A DNA stretch of 64,000 bases from an uncultured Sphingomonadaceae bacterium (GTDB taxonomy: Bacteria > Pseudomonadota > Alphaproteobacteria > Sphingomonadales > Sphingomonadaceae), in contig CANLBM010000011.1 in assembly GCA_947488845.1 (NCBI GenBank), positions 62,001 to 126,000 of the forward strand, given 5' to 3'. This document shows positions 21,060 through 29,773 of this stretch, one piece after another (the stretch's first letter is position 1; each line of letters opens with the position of its first letter). A program made the position numbers and the translations under genes. The notes under the pieces were generated by a model that worked only from the letters and a program-made list of their open reading frames with translations, was not told the origin of the DNA and made no database searches.

Positions 21060-21077
21060 AAATTGGAGAAATGACAA

Positions 21078-21104
21078 GGGCTGGAAGGAAACTTCCGGCC
21101 CTTT
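21078..21104 (+). terminator. Terminator hairpin after the ABM gene
   Basis: The stem and GAAA loop at 21078-21101 are identical to the groEL terminator hairpin at 18685-18708. The T-run is weaker (TTTCTCT). Similarity extends to both sides (ACAAG on the left, TGTCCG on the right), which suggests a copied segment rather than chance. Confidence 0.75.
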
Positions 21105-21240
21105 CTCTGTCCGTTATCAGCAGCGTCGTCGACGCAATTTGGTTACAATAGCTATCATCCCCGCTTTCGCCTTGGTATAGCCCGTTGCTCAGGAGACGGA
21201 GCCGGGCCGACACCGGGCAGTGTGAGGGATAACGCGCGAT

Positions 21241-22617
21241 ATGGTCTGCAGTACCTTCGAGCTTTTCAAGATCGGTGTCGGGCCTTCGAGCTCGCATACA
21301 ATGGGACCGATGCTGGCCGCCGCGATGTTCGTGGAGCGGCTCGCTGCTGCTGGCAAGCTGCAGGATGTGACGCGTCTGGAGACCTTGCTGTTCGGGTCGC
21401 TGGCGTTGACCGGCAAGGGGCATGCGACGGACCGGGCGATCCTGCTCGGGCTTTCCGGACAGCGACCGGAAAATATCGAACCGGATGCAGCGGATGTCCT
21501 GGTGGAGAAAATCCGCTCTTGTGCCAGAATGAATCTCAATGGCTCGCATGCAATTGCCTTTGATGAAGAAACGGACGTCATCTTCGACCAGAAAAAGCGG
21601 CTCGATTTTCACAGCAATGCGATGCGGTTCACCGCTTATGCAGGAGATCAACCGGTTGATGCGCGGGTCTATTATTCGGTCGGCGGCGGCGCGATTCTCG
21701 ACGAGGACCAGATCGGCAGCAACAATCCCGAAAGCGGTCTGTGGGACGTACCGCATCCCTACTGCTCGGGTGCCGATTTGCTCAAAATTGCGGCGGAACA
21801 GAATCTCTCCATTGCCGATATCATGCGCGAAAATGAACGTTCGGGAAAGGCGGACGAGCAGATCAGTGCAGACATCCGGGCCATCACCGATGCGATGTCA
21901 GCCTGTATCGATCGCGGTATATTGCAGGGCGGCATTCTTCCCGGCGGCCTGCGGGTCAAACGCCGGGCCCCGCTGATCCACGCCCGCCTGATGGAGCGGC
22001 AGGAACGCGCCCTGTCCGATCCACTGACCATATTGGACTGGGTCAATCTCTGGGCGCTGGCGGTGAACGAGGAAAATGCTGCTGGCGGCAAGGTAGTGAC
22101 GGCGCCGACCAACGGTGCCGCCGGGATCATCCCGTCTGTGTTGCGCTTCTATCAACGGTTCGCACCCAAGGCCGATGCAGCGGGCGTGGAAACGTTCCTG
22201 CTGACCGCCGCCGCGATCGGGTCGCTGTTCAAGGAAAATGCCTCGATTTCCGGAGCCGAAGTTGGCTGCCAGGGCGAAGTCGGTGTTGCCTGTTCGATGG
22301 CCGCCGCCGGTCTGACGGCAGCCTGGGGCGGCACGCCGCTGCAGGTAGAAAATGCGGCGGAGATCGGCATGGAGCATAATCTCGGCCTGACCTGCGATCC
22401 GGTTGGCGGACTGGTCCAAGTGCCCTGTATCGAGCGCAATGCTGTTGGAGCGGTTAAGGCGATTGAAGCGGCGCGGCTGGCCATTCTCGGCGATGGCACC
22501 CATCGGGTCAGTCTCGATGAAGTGATCGAGACCATGCGCAAGACGGGGCTGGATATGTCCGAGCGCTACAAGGAGACGTCGCAAGGTGGACTTGCCGTCA
22601 ATTTGGTGGAATGCTGA
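21241..22617 (+). CDS. sdaA: L-serine ammonia-lyase (Fe-S type)
   Basis: Deaminates L-serine to pyruvate and ammonia with a [4Fe-4S] cluster. The 458-residue protein has the PSSSHTMGP substrate motif (15-23) and cluster cysteines at 343, 385 and 396. The last residue is Cys458. This length and these positions are the same as in the type 2 Legionella enzyme, where, as I recall, the C-terminal Cys occupies the open coordination site of the cluster. The ATG at 21241 lacks a close strong ribosome binding site (GAGGGA is twelve bases away), but the N-terminus (VCSTFELFKIGVGPSSSH) fits the family. Confidence 0.95.
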   Translation: MVCSTFELFKIGVGPSSSHTMGPMLAAAMFVERLAAAGKLQDVTRLETLLFGSLALTGKGHATDRAILLGLSGQRPENIEPDAADVLVEKIRSCARMNLNGSHAIAFDEETDVIFDQKKRLDFHSNAMRFTAYAGDQPVDARVYYSVGGGAILDEDQIGSNNPESGLWDVPHPYCSGADLLKIAAEQNLSIADIMRENERSGKADEQISADIRAITDAMSACIDRGILQGGILPGGLRVKRRAPLIHARLMERQERALSDPLTILDWVNLWALAVNEENAAGGKVVTAPTNGAAGIIPSVLRFYQRFAPKADAAGVETFLLTAAAIGSLFKENASISGAEVGCQGEVGVACSMAAAGLTAAWGGTPLQVENAAEIGMEHNLGLTCDPVGGLVQVPCIERNAVGAVKAIEAARLAILGDGTHRVSLDEVIETMRKTGLDMSERYKETSQGGLAVNLVEC

Positions 22618-22638
22618 CCGAAACGGGAGAGAATATTG

Positions 22639-23712
22639 ATGAAGAAGCTCGGCATAGGTTTGTTGGTTCTGGTGCTGATCGGGATTGCCGCCAGCCTTTT
22701 GTTCCAGGAGCAGATCGGCAAGAGGCTTTTCGCCAGAGCCGTGCACGAAGCGGTGGCGCGCGACGTCATCGGTGATCTGCCGGACGGGATCAATGTCGCG
22801 CTTTGTGGTTCCGGTTCGCCGCTGCCCGATCCGACACGGGCAGGTCCCTGCTCGGCGGTGATCATCGACGGCAAGATGTTCATTGTCGATATCGGCGGTG
22901 GCGCGGTGCGCAATCTTGGCCTGATGGGCCTGAACCCGGGTGCCACCGAAGCCTTGTTGCTGACCCATTTCCACAGCGATCATATCGACGGCATGGGCGA
23001 ATTGATGCTCCAGCGCTGGGCTGGCGGTGGTCGGGAAGCGCCTTTGCCGGTGATCGCACCGGAAGGCGTGGAGGTGATCGTCGATGGACTGAACGCCGCT
23101 TATGCCGCCGATGTGCAATATCGCGTCGCTCACCATGGCAAAGCGACGATGTCGCTGGCCGGTGCGGGTGGCGAAGCCAGACCCTTTTCCATGGCCGAAG
23201 GTCAGCAGGAGATGGTCGTCTACGATCAGGATGGCATCAAGATCACCGCATTTACCGTAGCCCATAAACCGATCACGCCGGCGGTAGGCTATCGCTTCGA
23301 CTACCAAGGGCGCTCGGTCGTGTTCAGCGGCGATACGGTCAAATTGCCGATTGTCGCGAAAATCTGCAACGGCTGCGATCTGCTGATCCACGAAGTCTTG
23401 AATGCCGAGATGGTGGGCACGCTGGAAACGGCATTCGAGAAAACCGGTCGCAAGCGGCTGGTCAAGATCATGGCCGATATTCCGGACTATCACACGACAC
23501 CGGTCGAGGCGGCACAAACCGCCAGAGCGGCCAAGGCAAAGATGCTGGTCCTGTCACATATCGTGCCGGCGCTGCCGCTCGACTATCTGGACGCCTATTT
23601 CACGAAAGGCATGAATGGTGCCTATGATGGTCCGACAGTGCTGGGTAAAGACGGGATGCTGTTCAGCCTTCCCGCCAATAAGGATAGTATCGAACAGGGC
23701 GATTTGCTTTAA
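22639..23712 (+). CDS. Membrane-anchored MBL-fold metallohydrolase
   Basis: A 357-residue protein with one N-terminal hydrophobic anchor (about residues 4-22) and a metallo-beta-lactamase fold with the di-metal motif HFHSDHIDG near residue 115, then GDT and later histidines (ILVLSHIVPALP-like region). It resembles RNase Z/arylsulfatase-like MBL proteins that are exported in Sphingomonadales; the substrate is unknown. ATG 22639 is chosen with GGGAGAG upstream; a TTG one codon earlier is also open. It starts 21 bases after sdaA. Confidence 0.85.
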   Translation: MKKLGIGLLVLVLIGIAASLLFQEQIGKRLFARAVHEAVARDVIGDLPDGINVALCGSGSPLPDPTRAGPCSAVIIDGKMFIVDIGGGAVRNLGLMGLNPGATEALLLTHFHSDHIDGMGELMLQRWAGGGREAPLPVIAPEGVEVIVDGLNAAYAADVQYRVAHHGKATMSLAGAGGEARPFSMAEGQQEMVVYDQDGIKITAFTVAHKPITPAVGYRFDYQGRSVVFSGDTVKLPIVAKICNGCDLLIHEVLNAEMVGTLETAFEKTGRKRLVKIMADIPDYHTTPVEAAQTARAAKAKMLVLSHIVPALPLDYLDAYFTKGMNGAYDGPTVLGKDGMLFSLPANKDSIEQGDLL

Positions 23713-23742
23713 TTTGGGGGGTGATCCAAGGAGAAACCACCC

Positions 23743-24747
23743 GTGACCACAAATCGATTCTGGCAATTGAACAGCCGTCCCGAAGCGCAGGATGTTTCGG
23801 GTTCGCTATCGCTGGAAAGCGAAGCGATGCCGGAGCTTGCCGATGGCGAGGTGCTGGTCAGGGCGGCCTATCTGTCAATGGACGCCGGTACTCGCATGTG
23901 GATGACCGAGCGCGAGGACAGCTATCAACCGCCCCTCGAGTTGGGCACAAAAATGGTCGGACTGGTGCTCGGTCATGTGGCTGCTTCGCGCCATGGCGGC
24001 TTTGCCGAGGGCGATCTGGTGCGCGGTTTCGGGCAATGGGCCGAATATAGCGTGCTGCAACCCGAACTGGCCGGACTGGTCAAGGTCGATGACAGTATCG
24101 CCGATATCAAGCAGCATTTCGGCGTCCTCGGCTTCAACGGCTGGACGGCGCTCTGGGGCATAACGGAAACGGCGGGAGTGAAGGCTGGCGACAATGTGCT
24201 GGTCTCCGCAGCGGCCGGCGCAACCGGTGTGCTGGCTTGCCAGATTGCGAAGATATTGGGTGCGAATGTCTATGGTCTGGCGGGCGGCCCCGAAAAATGT
24301 CGCTGGCTGGAGAAGGAGCTCGGGATCACCAGGGCTATTGATTACAAGAATGAGGATATTGCCGCCGAGCTGGCCAAGGTCGACGGCGGCATCAACGCCT
24401 ATTTCGACAATGTCGGCGGACCGATACTGGATGCCGTCCTGCCCAATATGGCGCTATATGGCCGGATCGCGCTGTGCGGTCTGCTCGCCCAATATGAAGG
24501 TGACGGGCGCGGCCGGGGACCAGAGCATTTCGACCAGATATTGATGAAGAGACTGCGCATCGAAGGCTTTTTCTCGCCCGACTTCGCCGATCAGGGCGAG
24601 CGGCTGACGGTGGAACTGAAGGCGTGGCTCGAACAGGGACAGATCAATACGCCATTCGATGTCACCGACGGCATCGAGAATGTTCTCGGCGCTTATGGCA
24701 AATTGTTCACCGGTGGCAATATCGGCAAGGTATTGGTAAAAATCTAG
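23743..24747 (+). CDS. NADP-dependent oxidoreductase, CurA/prostaglandin reductase-like MDR
   Basis: A 334-residue medium-chain reductase of the zinc-free LTB4DH/CurA type: N-terminal QLNSRPEA, YLSMDAGTRMWM (about residues 48-59), and nucleotide-binding AAAGATGVLACQIAKILGA around 160-178, then YFDNVGGPILDAVL. These enzymes reduce alpha,beta-unsaturated carbonyls with NADPH. The start is GTG 23743, supported by AAGGAG at suitable spacing. The stop overlaps the stop of the convergent MFS gene. Confidence 0.9.
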   Translation: MTTNRFWQLNSRPEAQDVSGSLSLESEAMPELADGEVLVRAAYLSMDAGTRMWMTEREDSYQPPLELGTKMVGLVLGHVAASRHGGFAEGDLVRGFGQWAEYSVLQPELAGLVKVDDSIADIKQHFGVLGFNGWTALWGITETAGVKAGDNVLVSAAAGATGVLACQIAKILGANVYGLAGGPEKCRWLEKELGITRAIDYKNEDIAAELAKVDGGINAYFDNVGGPILDAVLPNMALYGRIALCGLLAQYEGDGRGRGPEHFDQILMKRLRIEGFFSPDFADQGERLTVELKAWLEQGQINTPFDVTDGIENVLGAYGKLFTGGNIGKVLVKI

Positions 24748-25964
24748 ACTTTGTCTTGCCGGAAACGCAAGCTCCACAGCGATAGTCCCATGATGGTCAG
24801 CGCATAGCATATTGCCATGATCGAAATGCCGGACCAGCCGGCATAATCATAAGTTGCGGCGCCGAGCCAGCTCGATATGCCGCCGCCAATAAACATTATG
24901 ACGATATAGATGGTCATTAGCCGGGTCCGGATTTCCGGGGCGCGGCTGAACAATATCGTGCGGCTGCAAATATCGACCGATGCCCCGCCGATACTGTTGA
25001 AAATGATCGCGATCACCAAGAGCCAGAGATTCTGGCCGGCGAAGGGAAGGAGACACACGCCGATCAGCTGAGAAAGGCAGAAATAGACGCGCGCACGTTC
25101 GGCCCCGATATGATCGGCAAGCCGGCCGGCATATGGCGAACCCATAACATTGACGATGGCAATGATCGCCAGATAGCCGACCGTATCGACGCCATAGCCG
25201 TTGCGCGGCAAATGCAGGCCTACCGCCAGCCAGATCGCCAGGAACAGTCCGAAGGAAAGCGCCTGGATCAGGCCGCCCAGTGGCACCTCCGGCAGGGATT
25301 TCATGATCGGCCAGAGCGAGCGGAGCAGTTCGCCATAACGCGGCGGCTCGACGCCGGACGGTTTCTCGTCCCGCCGCCGCTCCATGATCGAAGGCAGCAG
25401 AACGACCAGAAATGCCATGGATGCGGCCCCGACCCAATAGGCCGAGCGCCAGCCGAAATAATGGCCGAGCAAGCCGCCACCGACCCGGCTGCCCAATATG
25501 CCCAGAGTCACGCCAGCGGTCATAATTCCGGTAACATGGCCGATGCGCCCGGGCGAAACCCGCCGGGTCACATAAGCGGGCAGCAGATAGGGCGCGATGG
25601 TGACAAAGCCGAGCAGGGATGAAGCGGCAACAAATGTCGTGAAGCTTCCGGACAGCGCCATCGCCAGCATCGCCAGAAATTGCCCGGCGACAAATATCGT
25701 CACCAGCTTGCGATTGTTGATCCGGTCTCCGAGCGGCAGCAACAACAATATACCCAACGCCAAAGCTATCTGGTTGAGCGCCGGAGCGAGCCCGACCGTT
25801 GCGCCGCTGACGCCGAATTCTTCGGCAACCGGCGTGATCAGCGGATGAATATAATAACCATTGGCCACCACCGCCGCAGAGGATAGCGCGAAGAGGAACA
25901 GCTTGAGCTCGCTGATGCGGGCGGGCGGGTTGCTCTCGATGGATTCAGGATTGTTCATTTCCAT
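24744..25964 (-). CDS. MFS transporter
   Basis: A 406-residue major facilitator superfamily protein with about twelve hydrophobic helices and the loop 2-3 motif LGDRINNRKLVT (around residue 75). It resembles drug or sugar efflux permeases such as the YnfM/AraJ branch; the substrate is unknown. It converges on the MDR gene with a four-base overlap of stop codons. Confidence 0.88.
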   Translation of the reverse strand: MEMNNPESIESNPPARISELKLFLFALSSAAVVANGYYIHPLITPVAEEFGVSGATVGLAPALNQIALALGILLLLPLGDRINNRKLVTIFVAGQFLAMLAMALSGSFTTFVAASSLLGFVTIAPYLLPAYVTRRVSPGRIGHVTGIMTAGVTLGILGSRVGGGLLGHYFGWRSAYWVGAASMAFLVVLLPSIMERRRDEKPSGVEPPRYGELLRSLWPIMKSLPEVPLGGLIQALSFGLFLAIWLAVGLHLPRNGYGVDTVGYLAIIAIVNVMGSPYAGRLADHIGAERARVYFCLSQLIGVCLLPFAGQNLWLLVIAIIFNSIGGASVDICSRTILFSRAPEIRTRLMTIYIVIMFIGGGISSWLGAATYDYAGWSGISIMAICYALTIMGLSLWSLRFRQDKV

Positions 25965-26010
25965 CTGCGCTTACGCGATAAGCGCAATAGCGGAAAACAA
26001 TATTCCCGCC

Positions 26011-26694
26011 CTATAGCCTATCAATAATATCTGCGAGATCGGCTGTCTGCTTGCCGTAAACACGATCTAGCAGCGCGGCGAGCGTTTCGGGATCGGCGAC
26101 ATCGGGATGGCCGCTGTTGAAAGGGGGGTGCGGGTCATATTCCAGACTGAGCTGGATGGATTCGGCCCACTGCTGCCCGGCGATCTCCGCAACCACCGTC
26201 AGAGCGAAATCGATGCCCGAGGTAACTCCCCCCGCCGTGATGACATTACCGTCTTTGACCACGCGCGCTTTTTCATGTGTTGCGCCGAATTTTTCGAGCA
26301 GACCGGTATAGGCCCAATGGCTGGTCGCGCGTTTTCCGTCCAGCAACCCGGCCGCGCCGAGTACCAGCGAACCCGTGCATACGGAGGTAATATATTGGGC
26401 TGCGGCGGCCTGATCACGCAAAAATTGCAGCGTGGCTTCATCCTGAATTACATCTCTGGTGCCAAAGCCCCCGGGGACGCAGAGCAGATCGGCTTGCGGG
26501 CAATCCGCGAATTCGGTCGAGGGCAGAATGGCGAAACCACTATCGGTCTGTATCGGCTTGATTGCCATGGCCGCCGTGTGGACCTCGGCGCCCGGGATCC
26601 GGCAAAGCACCTGTGCGGGGCCGGTGAAGTCCAGCTGGGTGACGCCGTCGAACAGCAGGAAGACGATGTGGAAGGGTTTTGGGCTATCGGTCAT
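26011..26694 (-). CDS. DJ-1/PfpI family protein, isonitrile hydratase-like
   Basis: A 227-residue class I glutamine-amidotransferase-like protein of the DJ-1/PfpI superfamily. The nucleophile elbow is Cys106 in SVCTGSLVLGAAG, and the N-terminus LLFDGVTQLDFTGP carries the Asp seen in isonitrile hydratase (InhA)-type members. Also visible are CVPGGFG and ITAGGVTSGIDFAL. Isonitrile hydration is only a family-level guess; general hydratase or regulator-like roles are possible. Confidence 0.85.
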   Translation of the reverse strand: MTDSPKPFHIVFLLFDGVTQLDFTGPAQVLCRIPGAEVHTAAMAIKPIQTDSGFAILPSTEFADCPQADLLCVPGGFGTRDVIQDEATLQFLRDQAAAAQYITSVCTGSLVLGAAGLLDGKRATSHWAYTGLLEKFGATHEKARVVKDGNVITAGGVTSGIDFALTVVAEIAGQQWAESIQLSLEYDPHPPFNSGHPDVADPETLAALLDRVYGKQTADLADIIDRL

Positions 26695-26881
26695 GGGGCT
26701 ACTCCAGATTAGAGAGGTGCCCAGGCGATCGGCGGCAAAATATGTCCGCTCCCCGATGGTATCCCATCTTGTTCTCGCCAGTCACGGACAGATGCCAGTT
26801 TAATCCCGTTTATCTGCAAGATCAATCGGGACCTGCGTCCTTGCCAGCGAATATTCATCGGCGCGATGCTAGGGTCTTGGC

Positions 26882-27601
26882 ATGGAATATAGGACGGAAG
26901 ATGGCTGGTCAGATCGCGCGAAATCACTTTTTGCGGTGTTCGTCATTCATGCCGCCATCGGCTATGCGCTGGTAAGCGGTCTGGGGATGGATATGGCAAA
27001 GACGGTGTCCGCAGGTTTCAAAGTCATCAATATCGCTGCTTCGCCGCCACCGGAACCGATCCCGGACGAGCCGCCGGCCAAGGCAGGGGAACAGGTTGCC
27101 TCGCCCGAAAATCTGAAGGCCCAGGCGACCCAGATTGTCGCGCCTGACCCGGTGGTCAAACTGGACATTGTTTCTCCGGTGGTTGCTGCACCTATTGCCG
27201 GCTTGGGAAATGACAATGACGCCGGCGCTTCCGACCGGCCGGGCTCCGGCTTTGGCAGCGGCGGGCAGGGCGACGGTTTCGGAGGTGGAGGCATAGTCTC
27301 CGGTCCCCGCCATCTGTCCGGTACGATAGCCCGCAAGGACATCCCGCGCTCGGTCTGGAAATCGGGCAATCGCGGTAATGTCGTGGCGCATTTCACGGTC
27401 GGGGTTGATGGCCGCGCGAGCGATTGCACCGTCCGGCAGTCGAGCGGCCATCCCGGTCTCGACGCGACCACCTGCCGGTTGATCGAACAACGCTTTCGCT
27501 TTGAACCGGCGCGGGATGCGCGTGGCCGGGCGGTGGCCCGTCCTTACGGCTGGCTGCAGGAATGGTGGCAGGATGGGCGCGGTCCGCAGCGGGCGGACTG
27601 A
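26882..27601 (+). CDS. TonB-like energy transducer protein
   Basis: A 239-residue protein with a short cytoplasmic head, one membrane helix (about residues 15-35), a Pro-rich stretch (SPPPEPIPDEPPAK), a Gly-rich spacer and a C-terminal TonB domain (VWKSGNRGNVVAHFTVGVDGRASDC, then C-rich SGHPGLDATTCRLIEQRFRFEPARD). It should couple the proton motive force to an outer-membrane receptor, but no exbBD or receptor gene lies nearby, so partners are elsewhere. Two cysteines in the C-terminal domain may form a disulfide. Confidence 0.85.
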   Translation: MEYRTEDGWSDRAKSLFAVFVIHAAIGYALVSGLGMDMAKTVSAGFKVINIAASPPPEPIPDEPPAKAGEQVASPENLKAQATQIVAPDPVVKLDIVSPVVAAPIAGLGNDNDAGASDRPGSGFGSGGQGDGFGGGGIVSGPRHLSGTIARKDIPRSVWKSGNRGNVVAHFTVGVDGRASDCTVRQSSGHPGLDATTCRLIEQRFRFEPARDARGRAVARPYGWLQEWWQDGRGPQRAD

Positions 27602-27608
27602 TAGAGAC

Positions 27609-28124
27609 TTACATCCCCATATAATCGCGTTTGCCGATGGCTACGCCCTGCATACGCAACAGATTATAGGCTGTGGTGACGTGGAAAAACAGATTGGGCA
27701 GGAAGAAGCTCAGCACATAGGTCTGGCCGTCCAGTTCCATCGTCTTGCCCGGACCGACAGGCATAGAAATTTTCAGATCGGCATTGCCATCGATAGCGGC
27801 ATCGTCCGTGGCCGCGATTTTCTCTGCACATTCGGCGATGCGGGCGATGAGCGCGTCAAATGTTTCGCCTTCCATCGGCATGTTGGGCAGATCGTCGGGC
27901 GCTGTGCCGCTCATCCGCGCCGCGCCGCGCACGGCAAATTCGGTGATCATCTGGACCTGCCATTTCAGGTCACTCATGTCCGGGAACAGGCGCGCGCCAA
28001 GATAGGCTTCTTCTGCGGTTCCGGCGGCTTCGGCGGTCTCCTTGGCCTTGACGAGGACATTGGTCAGGCCGCGAAACGCCTGAGCGGCCGAGCCTTTGAG
28101 AATATGGGAGAGAGATGTGGTCAT
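27609..28124 (-). CDS. DUF1993 family protein
   Basis: A 171-residue protein matching DUF1993, a four-helix DinB-like fold (MTTSLSHILKGSAAQAFRGL; SFFLPNLFFHVTTAYNLLRMQGVAIGKRDYMG at the C-terminus). Function unknown. The ATG at 28124 is chosen with GGAAAGA upstream; reading further upstream begins with TTG. It follows the MAPEG gene by 35 bases on the same strand. Confidence 0.85.
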   Translation of the reverse strand: MTTSLSHILKGSAAQAFRGLTNVLVKAKETAEAAGTAEEAYLGARLFPDMSDLKWQVQMITEFAVRGAARMSGTAPDDLPNMPMEGETFDALIARIAECAEKIAATDDAAIDGNADLKISMPVGPGKTMELDGQTYVLSFFLPNLFFHVTTAYNLLRMQGVAIGKRDYMGM

Positions 28125-28159
28125 ATTGGTTCTTTCCAAATCGGGTTGAGCGTGAATAT

Positions 28160-28576
28160 CTAGAATATGCCGGCGAGCACATAGCCGCCCAGCGCGATGA
28201 AACTGGCAAAGGTTGCGAATGCGCCAATCGCCCGGAAGGCCTGAAAGACCTTGCCCTTTTCGGCGCCATGCGATCCGGCGACGGTCGAAAGGGCGATTGC
28301 GTGCAAGATGCGGCCTGCGATGAATATGAGAGCGATGATCGCAACAATATCATTTGGAACCACGGTCATTTCCGCCAACGCCAGTACGACGATGAACAAG
28401 GCCGCATTTTCCGCCAGATTGCCATGACGACGGATTTTGCGTTCCAGCACCGGATCGTCACCGGTGCCCAGGTTGATGCGGTTGCGGATACGGTGCATCC
28501 CGACAAGGATCATCAATATCGCCTGCAGGATGGCGAGCACGGCTCCGGCAACGGCCGCGATAATCGGTATGGTCAT
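28160..28576 (-). CDS. MAPEG family membrane protein
   Basis: A 138-residue membrane protein with four hydrophobic helices and the MAPEG-type segment ERKIRRHGNLAENAALFIVVLAL (about residues 46-68). MAPEG members include glutathione transferases and related membrane enzymes. Expressed upstream of DUF1993, probably in one operon. The substrate is unknown. Confidence 0.87.
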   Translation of the reverse strand: MTIPIIAAVAGAVLAILQAILMILVGMHRIRNRINLGTGDDPVLERKIRRHGNLAENAALFIVVLALAEMTVVPNDIVAIIALIFIAGRILHAIALSTVAGSHGAEKGKVFQAFRAIGAFATFASFIALGGYVLAGIF

Positions 28577-28874
28577 TCGGCAATCTCCTGGTTGCTTTTA
28601 TCCTTGGGGGCTTGCGGCAGTCCGGCAAGCAGCGCAAGATTATTAAGAGCCGGGGAAATTGCTCGCCAGCCTGTATTCCGAAACCCGGCCTGAAGCTGGT
28701 TTCACGATCACAAGCGCCTTTGCGGGCCTGTTTGTCGAACCGCGAAGAGCACGTCCCGGTCGTGATATATCCATATTGATACCCATTTTGGGATATATTT
28801 AGCGGCTTAAGGAAACCCACTGTTAACCATGCGCTTGCACTAGCGCGCAACCTATTCCCCTTATTGGCGGACTG
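28577..28874. other. Divergent intergenic region, MAPEG / diguanylate cyclase
   Basis: No ORF in these 298 bases looks real. An inverted repeat ATATATCC (28765-28772) / GGATATAT (28791-28798), with CCC-ATTTT-GGG nested in its right part, lies about 80 bases before the diguanylate cyclase start and may be an operator or a leader hairpin. Confidence 0.45.
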
Positions 28875-29735
28875 ATGAACGCAATTCTGCATAATTTGTC
28901 GCCGATCCGCCAGACCGCTATCATCTCGGCGATCGCAGTCCTGCTATCGTTCACGTTCACCGGATCGCTATATCTGCTATTCTTCGGGCTGGATGACCGG
29001 TTCTGGAAGGCTTTGAGCATGGCGATAATCATCCCCTGGGGGATCACTATCCCGCTGGGGCTCTACACATCCCGACAGCGCTTCAAGCTTATCGAACTGG
29101 CCAACCGGCTCAAGGAAACGCAAAAAAAATTGCGCAAGACCAACAAGGCGCTTGAACTGCGGGCCAATTTTGACGGCATGACCGGCCTGCTCAACCGTGA
29201 TAGTTTTTTTGGCCGGGTCGATACATTGCGAACGGATCAAGATAGCAATGTGCTGATGCTCATCGATGTTGACCATTTCAAGGACATCAACGACAATTTT
29301 GGTCATTCCGTAGGGGACCAGGCGCTGAAGATGCTCGGCAAGATATTCCGCAAGGTTCTGCGCAAAAATGATCTGATCGGCCGTATTGGCGGAGAGGAAT
29401 TCGGTGTATTCCTGCCCGAAACAAGTATGCCGGAGGGGCAGATTATCGGGGAAATGATCCGCTACGAGGTCGAGAATATGATTTTCGAACCCAGTCGCAA
29501 TATGCGGCATGTGATCACGGTCAGCATTGGTGTGACCACAATCGACTCGCATCAGGCGCGTTCGGTCCTCATGGAGAATGCCGACGCGGCGCTGTTCACT
29601 GCCAAACGGAGCGGTCGCAACCGGGTTGTCATGTTCGAACCGGGCATGCGTGCCAGCCCTGTCCCGGGCCGTGAAAGGCCGCGCGATTTAAACTTTGTAA
29701 TGTCGACATCAAATTTACGACCGCGCGGGATTTGA
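28875..29735 (+). CDS. Membrane diguanylate cyclase (GGDEF)
   Basis: Makes c-di-GMP from two GTP. The 286-residue protein has two membrane helices (about 12-38 and 47-64), a short coiled linker (residues 72-96) and a GGDEF domain with the active motif GGEEF at 172-176. The inhibitory I-site RxxD (RKND, 163-166) stands five residues before it, so product inhibition is expected. Position 38 bases upstream of polA suggests possible co-transcription. No EAL domain. Confidence 0.93.
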   Translation: MNAILHNLSPIRQTAIISAIAVLLSFTFTGSLYLLFFGLDDRFWKALSMAIIIPWGITIPLGLYTSRQRFKLIELANRLKETQKKLRKTNKALELRANFDGMTGLLNRDSFFGRVDTLRTDQDSNVLMLIDVDHFKDINDNFGHSVGDQALKMLGKIFRKVLRKNDLIGRIGGEEFGVFLPETSMPEGQIIGEMIRYEVENMIFEPSRNMRHVITVSIGVTTIDSHQARSVLMENADAALFTAKRSGRNRVVMFEPGMRASPVPGRERPRDLNFVMSTSNLRPRGI

Positions 29736-29773
29736 AATGACGAAGGCTGCTGGCGCTGCTAGTGCTGGCCGCT

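Noticed and set aside
25524..25550. GTAACA-N17-CGAA inside the MFS gene, similar to the SigF motif
   Set aside because: Spacing is off by one, the sixth base differs and it lies within a coding region on the antisense strand.
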